Assembly (NCBI GenBank): GCA_022496185.1
Contig: WTXG01000071.1
Location: 62,001-126,000, forward strand
Reading direction: 5' to 3'
From: Multifurca ochricompacta
Lineage: Eukaryota; Basidiomycota; Agaricomycetes; Russulales; Russulaceae
Length of the DNA: 64,000 nucleotides
Made by a program: the position numbers and the translations under genes. Below are positions 35,153 through 44,814 of the stretch, piece after piece. Positions within the stretch are counted from its first letter, which is position 1, and every line of letters starts with the position of its first letter. Below the pieces are notes generated by a model. It did no database searches and was not told the DNA's origin. It saw only the letters and a program-made list of their open reading frames with translations.

Positions 35153-36581
35153 TAGTGATTGGCAGGGGTAACCCTGGGGTATCCTCGTTGGTACCCGTAC
35201 CCGTACCCGTACCCGTAGTGACGGGTACGGGTAACCCGCAGGTTACCCGCGGGTCACCCGTGAAAACGCGTGCAAGTTCTTTACTTGCATCGCGCATTTC
35301 GGATACCCGGCCCGGGACTTCCCGGACCAAGAAGATACACAATGCGTTCATTTGTGGCTGCTTAAGATCCCTCAATGACTCTTATTCTATGTTCAGAAGA
35401 TTAAGATAATTCATTATTCCATTTTTATTTTATTATTCTGCTTTCAATTTTATACAAGCACAACTAAAATACAGTATACAGAGATGATTAGATAGGATGT
35501 TATAGAACATTGATGAAAAGCCTGTCAGATAACCACACAGAATGCAAAATAATTTGATGAACACATAGCAATTTGCAGGGGTAACCCCTGGGTAATTGTT
35601 TTGATACCTGGGTTACCCATAAAATGAAACGCATGCAAGTTCTTTACTTGCATTGCGCATTTCGGACATCCGGCCCGGGACATCCCGGTCAAGGAGATAC
35701 GCACTTGGACACAACGCGTTCATTTATGGCTACTCAAGATCCCTCAAAATTCCTATTTTATGTTCATAAGATTAAGATAATTTATTATTCCATTTTTATT
35801 TTATTATTCTGGTTTCAATTTTATACGAGTATGACTGTTCTTTGCGTTTCTGTGCATTTCGGATAAGTGGCCCGGGCCATCCCGGTCAAGGAGATAAGCA
35901 CTTGGACACAACGCATTCATTTATGGCTACTCAAGATCCCTCAAATATTGTTGGTTTATGTTCAGAAGATTAAAAGGATCCTTTATTTACATTATTATTT
36001 TATTATTCTGGTTTCATTTCATACAAGCGCGACTGTCCTTGTGCGTTTAAGTCAACCTTCCTTAATAGGAAGGAGGTCAGACCACCATGCGATGCAATGT
36101 AGTCGCTGCCCCATGCAGCTTGTAGATACACGCGGGCCTTTTTTCAGTAAACTAATTTGATAATTAGATTATATTATAGTCTAAAGTAGTCTAGAGAGTA
36201 TTTTAGATAGTGCCAGACCGGCAGAATTGGTCGCGCGTTGATAAAACAGGTGCATCATGATTTTCAAGAAGTGGATCACTGATAACACTTTTATTTTACA
36301 TCGCACCGTTAATCTGCTTTGATATTTTATATAATAATACTAGAACATATTTAAAGATACCCTATAGCATACATCAGATGAGATCTTTTATTTTTGTGGC
36401 TGCAGATGTGTTTTATCTTAGAATTTCTACTGATCTTGTCAATGCATGATTGGCGCCTATACCCGCCAACCCGCCGCGCGGGTACGGGTTTCCACGGGTT
36501 GGGAGCCGTATACCCGTACCCGTACCCGGCAAAACCCGTGGCGCTTACCTGCGCGGGTATGAAAACCCTTGACAATCACTA
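35153..36581 (-). mobile_element. non-autonomous hAT element, copy 2, inside the older Copia
   Basis: 1429 bases with imperfect inverted termini (TAGTGATTGGCAGGG on the plus-strand left, TAGTGATTGTCAAGGG from the right) and a perfect 8-bp target duplication TCTTCAAT (35145-35152 and 36582-36589). GGGTAC/ACCCGT subterminal repeats are dense at both ends. Three related internal modules each carry a CCCGGG-containing palindrome. This is the cleanest copy and fixes the element's true ends. Confidence 0.9.
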
Positions 36582-38425
36582 TCTTCAATAGCTGCTGCAA
36601 TCATATCATCATATTCTGCCTGATAGGCATAAACTGTATTTGAAGAAAGGTCAGCGATAGATGCAGAGCCTTCTTGAGTGTCCAGATGGTGATATTTGAG
36701 TCTAGAGGAGATTGTCGAGGCTGTTGGTGTACTTCTGTGAGCAGGTGGTGATCCTCCTTGGGCACTGAGGGTTCGTTGCATCGTTTCCAAGAGTTTTATC
36801 AGGCGTTGAGACTTTCGTGTTGGTTCTGCGGGCTCGATTTTCTTCTTTTTGGGTGCGTCTGGTGTTTGCAATGGTGCTTTGCCTTTTGAGGTTGCGGCGG
36901 GTTCCATTAATTCTTCTTCCACTTCTTCATCTTCTAATTCTTCTTCTCCACTGCTGGTGGCTGGAGGTTGTACTTGCGTGCATACTGGCGTGCTGAAAGT
37001 GGGCGGCTGAGAAGTTGTAACTGATGGTGATGGTGAAGTCCTTTTCTGTGGCTGTGTAACTACTGAAACGGGAGGTGTCAGGAGCATCACGGTTGGTGGT
37101 TGTGGTGGACTCGGTGTAGTGTGGCTAGGAAGTGGTGAATACACCGTCACAGTAGGGGGTACGAACTTTATGTCTCTTTCCACAGAGACGGTGCGCCTGC
37201 CTGGCCAATACACACAATGCGCGTGTGTGCTATCTCTGTCGTATCCCACCCATCTTGCCTCCAGTCCGCGTGCATCTAGTTTTGAGCCAGATTATTGTGG
37301 ACCCAGATGCGCTGACCCACTCAGGGATCCATCCTAAGTTAGGCTTCTCTCCATAGAGGTGTTCATGAGGTGTCACATTACCCAGTGCCTTCATAGATGT
37401 ACGATTCTTCAGCCAAATAGCAAAATGGATTGCTTCGCCCCATAGATACTTTGGGAGTTGCGCGTGATGCAGAATTGCGCGCACACACTCGAGAAGTCGT
37501 TGGTTGAGAGATTCCACTATACCATTATGTTGCGGAGTGTCGTGTGTTGTGAGGTGTCGTTCGGTTCCTTGCTCTTGCAGGAACTTGGTGAATTCGTTAC
37601 TGGTGAACTCACCTCCGCGGTCAGACCGCAGTCGTCGAATCCGTACGCCATGCTGAGTGTAGGCCCAATTTGCGAAAGTTTTGTAGGCTTGAATTGTTTC
37701 ATCTTTGCTTTTGAGTAGCTCCAGCCTAGTGAATCGAGAGTAATCATCTGTAAATGTCACGTAGTATTTGCGACCTCTGATGGTTGACAATGGTGATGGC
37801 CCCCATAAGTCCATATGGATCTCGTCTCCAAAGCTTGAGCTGGCAGAGTAGCTTGTTCTTTCTTGATAGTCTTGCGAGTGAGCTTTGCATAGTCACACGA
37901 TTCACAACTAAGGGGAAAAACATCGTTTATTAGTCGCAGTCCGGTGACTGCATTGTTGTGGATCAAGCGCGGATGGAGTCCACTGAGATGTGTCTGAGGC
38001 GTCTGTGAAGCATGAGAATATCCACTCTCTTGGGTTCGGGTGCGACTGCTGCCGCGTGTACGTGCTCGACTTTGTATAGCCCATTGGGGCTTGCGCTGAT
38101 TTTGCCAATCTCATCTCCTTTTGTATTTTTGATCTTGCAATCCTGGCCTTCGAAGGAAACAGTGTAACCGGCATTTGCAATACGTCCAATGGATACAACG
38201 GTGAGTCCAATTTCAGGTGCATATAAAGCATCTTTGAGAATAACTGGTGTGGTCTTCAGCCCATTTGGCACCTCGATTTGAAGATCGCCAGTTCCGATGG
38301 CATAGAAAACTCGTTTGTCGGCTGCAGTGATTGCTCTGGGTGGAATAGATCAATAAGAAGTGAAACGTTGGAGAAATGGGGAGATGTGTCATGAAGCACC
38401 AGAGTCATAAAGCTTGGTTTCAGTG

Positions 38426-38732
38426 TGTTAGAATACAGCCACGGCACGCAGCCACATAGATACCAGAGATGGCGGCCCGAGATCGATCATATCAAGGCTG
38501 TCCTACACAATGCACGAGGTGTTGTGCAAATTTCTTTACTTTAATATAGGACTATTCGCATAGTTAGTGTCCTCAGTCTTTCTGTTCCAAAGACTGAGGT
38601 CAGTATCATTCTCTTCGTAGCTACATTGTCTTTTACTAATTCTTTCTGTAGCTACTCGCTTTTCTAGGTATTACCTAGCAATATAGTCTTTCTGTTCCAA
38701 AGACTGAGCTACTCGCTTTTCTAGCTCTTACA
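38426..38732 (+). repeat. 5' LTR of the younger Copia
   Basis: TGTTAGAATAC...TAGCTCTTACA. Its three differences from the 3' LTR are all CpG changed to TpG or CpA. It contains two copies of TCTTTCTGTTCCAAAGACTG, an inverted-repeat-like box. Confidence 0.95.
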
Positions 38733-38748
38733 GATTATGAGACCTGAG
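38733..38748 (+). other. primer-binding site of the younger Copia (anticodon-arm type)
   Basis: GATTATGAGACCTGAG follows the LTR directly. Its first 11 bases are complementary to the anticodon loop and arm of a methionine tRNA (GUCUCAUAAUC, anticodon CAU), not to a tRNA 3' end. Confidence 0.6.
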
Positions 38749-38806
38749 TTTCTCTAAATTGAACCAGAATACATACCAGACAGAAAACCACCACGCACCA
38801 TAAACA

Positions 38807-41800
38807 ATGAGTTCCCCAATCAGCACAGCGGCACCCAAAGCGGCAGCAGCACTGTCTACAAAAGGAGCACGTCAATATGACATACCATACTTGGAAGAAG
38901 ATGGTGGCAATTTCATGTTCTGGAAGTACAGAGTTCAAATGGTCTTGAAACTGCGGAGATTGTGGTCCATGGTTGATGGATCAGAGCCTCAGCCAAATCC
39001 TACAGCACCTCCTGAAGCACAGGAGGAATGGGCATTCAAAGATAGCGAAGCGCAAGCACAGATATCGTTAACTCTCAAGGACGAACCCCTAAGTACTGTC
39101 TTATATGCTAAGATGGCCAAGGAATGCTGGGATAAGTTATTAGTCCGCTACGAAGGCAAAGGAGAACAAAAGATAGTCTACCTTATCAACGACGTCTTCC
39201 GCTCCACCCTCTCAGACACAGAATCCCTGGAGCCCCAGATAAATGCCATAGTCAGGGCTGCCCATACAATTTCCAACATTGGCTTACCACTGGATGACAA
39301 GCTCGTCGCCTTCGCAATCATTTCCTCACTCCCAACCTCTCTATCCACCTTAAAAACCATCCTTTCCACGACAAATCCCTCTTCCCTCACTGTTGAACAC
39401 GTTAAATCACAGATAATCCTTGACGAACAGCGCTGCGTCCAAGAATTGGGCCTTGGCGCAACCGCTTACTTCACACGCTCAGCAAAAGCAGCTAAAAAAG
39501 GAAAAGGAAAGTCAGAAGAGGACAAGCCAAAGAAACGGTGTACTCACTGTAAAAAGCGTGGGCATGTGGTGGAAGAATGTTGGAAGCTCAAGAAGGAAAA
39601 TGAAGCCAAAGCTAATGACTCAGGTGCCAATGCTCAGCAATCCTCCTCTAACGCTAAGGTCGCGGCAAAAGTCGCTTTAATGGATAGCCAGCCCATCCAA
39701 AGCGAAGACCCCGTACTCCTGTTCAAAGTGCTACAAGTCCTATCAGCATGCGTCGACCTCAATCAGCAATGGATAATCGATTCAGGGGCATCACATACCA
39801 TGTGTTCCCATAGGAATTGGTTTTTCCAGTTTAAATCACTTTCAATCCCAGTCAAGATCGTCCTAGGCGATAACAGCTCAATTCTTGGCACCGGCATCAG
39901 TAGTATCCACATCCGAATGAGGGCAAACAACAAGTGGACTAACACAATTCTCCAAGATGTCCTGTACATTCCCGAATTGCATGGAAATCTACTGTCCGTT
40001 GCCCAACTTGCAAGCCGCGGAGCCGATGTCCGCTTTGCTAAGAACACCTGCCAAATCTATAGTCAGACTGGGGTATTTACCTGTGAGGGACGCCTCGAAG
40101 GAAACCTCTACATCATGGACACACGTACTGTCGCACCAGAGACAGTGCACATCGCCAGGGTGGACGCTTTCCCAGCTGAAGGAGACGAAATTAGCCCTAA
40201 AGATGAAACCGCATTAATCGCACTAAGCACAGTCGCAAAGGCAGACCTACATACCTGGCATCGAAGACTCGGGCACCTCAATGCTGACGCCGTTCTCCGC
40301 ATGGTTCAAAAGGGAATGGTCAAGGGAATGGACATTACCTCGGAGTCAAGTCCACCTGGCCCCTGCGAGTCATGCCTTAAGGGAAAGCAAACACGCGCTG
40401 AGATCCAGAAGTCCACGGAAACCAGAGCCACTGTAGTCTTAGGCTGAGTCTTCTCCGATGTGTGCGGAAAGCTACCACGGCGATCCCACCAAGGGTATGA
40501 ATACTTTGTGACCTGGGTGGATGACAAGTCGCGGAAAGTCTTCGTAGCCAGCATGCGCGAAAAATCCAAGGTCGTGCGACACTTAAAAACCTTCATTGCA
40601 CGCGTGGAAGTCGAAACTGGGGGGAGAATCAAAGCCCTGTGTACAGATGGAGGGGGCAAGTACACTGCAACCACAGTCCAGAAGTTCCTGCAAGATAAAG
40701 GCATCAGACATGAGATGACGACACCTGACACTCCACAGCACAATGGCGTTGCTGAACGGATGAATCGAACACTCCTCGACAGGGTCCGAATGATGTTACT
40801 TGATGCTGATCTGCCTGAAACCTACTGGTACAACGTGCTAGAATATGCTGCTTACCTGCACAACGTCACCCCTACTCGCGCTCTAGATGACACCACCCCA
40901 GAAGAAGCTTGGAGCGGCAACAAACCAGATGTCTCTCGCCTGCGGATTTTTGGATGCCGAGCGTTCATGTATATTCCTGAGAGGTATCGCACCAAGCTGG
41001 GTGCACGATCCCTCCAATGCACTTTCCTCGGCTATGCGCGGCAGCGCAAGGCATTTAGATTGGTACATCACTCGACAGGCCGATTTTTTGAGTCCCGTGA
41101 TGTCATATTCGATGAAGGGGGGCCGGGAAGTCGTCATGAACGAGTAATCATCGAAATTGACAACGCCGAACATGCAGAGCCAAGGGAGGAAGGCAAAAAC
41201 AGTAACATTCAGCCGCATACAATAACTACGCCAACAAAAACTACTAGCCAACATCAGCCAAGTAGCGATAGCGAAGTCGAGAGTGCACTCACCGAACCCC
41301 CAGCACCAGAACCAATGCCCATCTCCACCATTACCACCCGACTCAAACGATCCACACGTCCTCCTGTCCGCGATGATGACCCTCGCTATTCTGTCAGTTC
41401 TTACGCAACTAGACGGGACCCTGCAGAACAAGTCAATATTGCGACATCTGACCTAGCAAGTGACCCACGCACCTACAAAGAAGCTATGGCGCGACCCAAC
41501 GCCGGCAAGTGGGATGCAGCCTGCCAGGAAGAAATGCGATCATTCGAAAGCATGGGAGTCTACGAGGTTGTCACACGCCCAAATGGACGTAAAGTTGTTG
41601 GCAGTAAATGGGTGTTCCGTACGAAGCGTGGACCCACAGGGGAAGTCTTAAGGCACAAAGCTCGCATTGTGGCACAGGGTTTCACACAAGTCGAAGGCGT
41701 TGACTACGACGAGACTTTTGCGCCCGTTGTGAAGTTTGCATCTCTTCGCGCAATTCTTGCATTGGCAACGCAGTTTGATCTTGAAGTACACCAAATGGAT

Positions 41801-43006
41801 GTGAAGTCGGCATATCTTAATGGTGAGCTCAAGGAAGAAATATATATGGAACCACCCCCGGGTTTCGACATCCCTGAGGGCATGGTACTCTGACTAGTCA
41901 AGGTGGTATATGGCACTAAGCAAGGCGGCTGCGTATGGTACCAAGATATCAGAGCGAAGTTAGAAAGTATAGGATATCAACGCACCGAGGCCGACCACGC
42001 CGTGTTCGTCCACCACAGAAACAATACCCCATCCATCATTGCCCTCTACGTTGACGATATCACCATGGTGTCTAAAACTCTGGAGGAAATAAATGAGGAT
42101 AAGGAGGCACTCAAAAGGGTCTATGAAATGACAGACCTTGGTGAGCTTACCTGGATTCTTGGGATGCATGTCACTCGCGACTGGAAAGCAGGTTGGATGG
42201 CACTCTCCCAGAAAAAATACATTGTAGAAATCTTGGCGCATTACGGAAAATCTGATGTTCGACCCATCAGCACCCCTGCTCTCGCGAATGAGCACTTAAT
42301 CAAACTTGACTCACCCACTGTCGATGTCAAGGCGTACCAGCAAGCCATTGGCGCCTTGATGTATCCCATGCTCGGCACCCGCCCGGACCTCGCATACACA
42401 GTCACTGCACTCGGACGACATGCTGCGAATCCTGGAGAGGAACATAAGCGAGCCCTAGATCGCGCGTTCCGTTACCTTAGAGCCACAAGCGGCACGAAGC
42501 TAGTCTTCACACGCAGTGCACCTAGAGGAACTGAGCTGCAAGGTTATGTTGATGCCGATTGGGCTAGCGACGTGAACGATCGAAAATCAACTTCGGGCTT
42601 TGTCTTCATGCTAGCTGGAGGCGCGATAAGTTGGAGCTTGAAAAAGCAACCTTCAATTGCGCTATCGAGCACTGAGGCAGAGTATATTGCAGGAGCCCAT
42701 GCCGCGAAGGAGGCCGTCTGGTTGCGTCGGCTACTAGCTGAAATCCACCAGAAGGATGACTTACCAACTACCCTTCACATGGACAACCAATCTGCGATAT
42801 CAGTCACCCGAAACCCCGAATTCCATGATCGCACCAAACACATTGAGATCAGACACCACTTCTTGAGGCACATGCACGAACACCAAGAGATCAAATTGAA
42901 GTATGTACCAACAGAAGAACAACTTGCAGATGTGTTGACAAAGGGCCTTGTGCGGGAGAAACATGAGAAGTTCACTGAAGCGATGGGCATTCAGCGTGCA
43001 GGCTGA
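38807..43006 (+). pseudogene. younger Copia gag-pol polyprotein with two in-frame TGA codons
   Basis: 1400 codons in one frame. Gag begins at ATG 38807. The zinc knuckle is CTHCKKRGHVVEEC and the protease WIIDSGASHTM. Integrase carries the HHCC region (TWHRRLGHL, GPCESCLKGK) and DDE blocks (VFSDVCG, LCTDGGGKY, NGVAERMNRTL). The reverse transcriptase has VGSKWVFRTK, DETFAPVVK and LYVDDITMV, followed by RNase H (GYVDADWASD, LSSTEAEYIAG, RTKHIEIRHHF). TGA codons occur at 40445-40447, just before VFSDVCG, and at 41891-41893, just before LVKVVYG; both positions normally hold Arg, consistent with CGA changed to TGA. There are no frameshifts. Confidence 0.9.
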
Positions 43007-43013
43007 GGGGGCG

Positions 43014-43320
43014 TGTTAGAATACAGCCACGGCACGCAGCCACATAGATACCGGAGATGGCGGCCCGAGATCGATCATATCGAGGCCGTCCTACACAATG
43101 CACGAGGTGTTGTGCAAATTTCTTTACTTTAATATAGGACTATTCGCATAGTTAGTGTCCTCAGTCTTTCTGTTCCAAAGACTGAGGTCAGTATCATTCT
43201 CTTCGTAGCTACATTGTCTTTTACTAATTCTTTCTGTAGCTACTCGCTTTTCTAGGTATTACCTAGCAATATAGTCTTTCTGTTCCAAAGACTGAGCTAC
43301 TCGCTTTTCTAGCTCTTACA
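43014..43320 (+). repeat. 3' LTR of the younger Copia
   Basis: 307 bases, same ends as the 5' LTR; retains CpG at the three positions where the 5' LTR has changed. Confidence 0.95.
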
Positions 43321-44359
43321 CAGTGGTAAGTGCTGCACTCGCCATGTCATGTACTGATGTGTTTTGTAGATCGCTTTGATCTTGCATCATGATCGAGGAC
43401 TCGTTCTCTTGATCACCTAGTTCTTCTATCACGGCCCAAGACTCAATATCGTTGGTCTTCTCTGCGATTGCAGCAACAGTGTTCGCGCTATTGCCTTTCT
43501 TCTTTGGCCATTGTCCCTCCTTTCCTCCTCCTTTTGCCCAGCACTCCGCTTTAACATGCCCCTTCTTGTGGCAGTTAAAGCACTCGACATCGCGCTTGCT
43601 CTTCTTTTTGTGCTGGCTACTGGCTGCAAATGCTTCATCTTGAGGCAATTTGTCTTTGCGGAGGAGCTTCTTTTCATAAGTGTTGATAGCGACCCTTTTG
43701 ACAGCTGCAGGTGTCAAGGCCAAATTACTGGAGTCGTATGTGGTTGTGAGGGAATCGATGGCGGCATCGTAAGATGGTGGAAGGGAGCCTGTGAGGATGT
43801 CTACATATTCGTCCTCGCCAATAGTTCTCCCAACAGATGCGAGCTTCTCTCGCATGTCATCAAGGTTGTCAAGGTGGGCATGTACATTATCATCCTCCCC
43901 ACACTTCAAGTTTCTAAACTTCCTTCCCAGATTGACCATCAAACTACTTGATCACTTCTCGAACAAGTTCTTCAGTGAGTCCCAAACGTCCTTTGCTGTG
44001 GTCTTGTCTTTGATCTGGTTGAAGATTGTGTCAGGTACAGATACGCCAATAAGCTCTTTCACTGAAGCTTCATGCATTGCCCATCGTTCATTGGGGGAAC
44101 ATCCTCCAACTGTGCCGGCATTGGTGTAAGTGGCTGTTATTGTGGCACTTGTGATGATTTCGGATAGCCCCTTCACATTGAAAGTCCACTTCATGCGGTC
44201 CCAGTAAGTGATCCAGTTGGATCCATCTGCAGCTAACTTGGTCAGGATGATCTTCATGTCGTCTCCCATAATGTGAAAAGAGGGTGGTGCAGATAAAAAA
44301 TGCAGGGTAAGTTTTCAAGGTTTGTCTTTGGTCTTTTGCATTGATTTAATTGGCGACAG

Positions 44360-44373
44360 CAGGGCCCATAACC
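44360..44373 (-). other. primer-binding site of the older Copia (initiator tRNA-Met anticodon arm)
   Basis: Minus strand GGTTATGGGCCCTG directly follows the 5' LTR. It is complementary to CAGGGCCCAUAACC, the anticodon arm of initiator methionine tRNA, the same arrangement known from Drosophila copia, which primes from a tRNA fragment. Confidence 0.65.
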
Positions 44374-44814
44374 TGGTATGATTATGGACGCAAAAGAAGA
44401 CAAGTGGAGACACGCAAGTGGGTTTAGAGGTGGACACAAAGCAAGAAACTCTGATTTGATACAAGCAAAACTAATAGGTTTTTTATACAGTTTATACTAT
44501 AGGAGTCAAATAGGAGACACAATACAAAGGAGTCGAAGCAGAAAGCCAAAAGCAATGGCTAGGGGTTCATACAATGTAAACTACAAGTCCTTTAGAATGA
44601 AGCGTGTGCGATGCTGAGTAAAAGGGGGTGTGCAATAGAATGATTACTGAAACAGATTTAAGTCGTGCTTGAATAAAATAAAACCAGAGTAATAAAATGG
44701 AAAGGTAGAATGCATTTACTCTTCCGAACATGAAACCTTAGACCATAGAATCTTGAGCGGTGTCCAAAGAATTAAGCTTGTCCGATTTGCACGTCTTGAG
44801 ATCCAGATCCATCA
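44374..44814 (-). repeat. 5' LTR of the older Copia
   Basis: 441 bases; pairs with 33126-33566. The target duplication GACCC follows at 44815-44819. Confidence 0.9.

Larger units (their letters stand above)
38426..43320 (+). mobile_element. Copia retrotransposon (younger), nearly intact
   Basis: Two 307-base LTRs (38426-38732 and 43014-43320) that differ at only 3 sites, with target duplication CAGTG (38421-38425 and 43321-43325). It is inserted into the gag/protease region of the older Copia. A single open frame encodes the whole polyprotein apart from two TGA codons. A polypurine tract (GAGGGGGCG, 43005-43013) abuts the 3' LTR and overlaps the stop codon. Confidence 0.95.
33524..44269 (-). 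pseudogene. older Copia gag-pol polyprotein, disrupted
   Basis: Gag starts at 44269. An in-frame TGA at 43952-43954 interrupts it, then it continues to 43326 with a zinc knuckle (CFNCHKKGHVKAECW). After the nested Copia, the protease DSGAS motif is followed by TGA at 38389-38391 where family members have Arg. Integrase H-H-C-C (MLHRRLRH, CESCDYAK) and DDE blocks (MDLWGPSPLS, RSDRGGEFTSNEF, TPQHNGIVE) run to about 37230. Then come a Pro-rich region, the hAT insertion, reverse transcriptase (VGSKWVFRIK, ARGFTQVYGVDY; LAIHVDDCT) and RNase H (TLSTAESEY, RTKHIDIRYHF) down to about 33530. The final residues overlap the 3' LTR. Multiple stops make it inactive. Confidence 0.85.
33126..44814 (-). mobile_element. 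Copia retrotransposon (older), inserted in the LINE and carrying two nested insertions
   Basis: Two 441-base LTRs in direct orientation (33126-33566 and 44374-44814) with target duplication GACCC (33121-33125 and 44815-44819). The order on the minus strand is gag, protease, integrase, reverse transcriptase, RNase H, the Copia order. It is interrupted by a hAT element (35153-36581) and by a second Copia (38426-43320). LTR pairs differ at 7 sites, 6 of them CpG-type. Without its insertions it is about 5.4 kb. Confidence 0.9.

Noticed and set aside
40445..41893. Programmed readthrough or recoding at the two TGA codons of the younger Copia
   Set aside because: Both sit at expected CGA arginine sites, and the LTRs show the same CpG decay. 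Simple mutation explains them.
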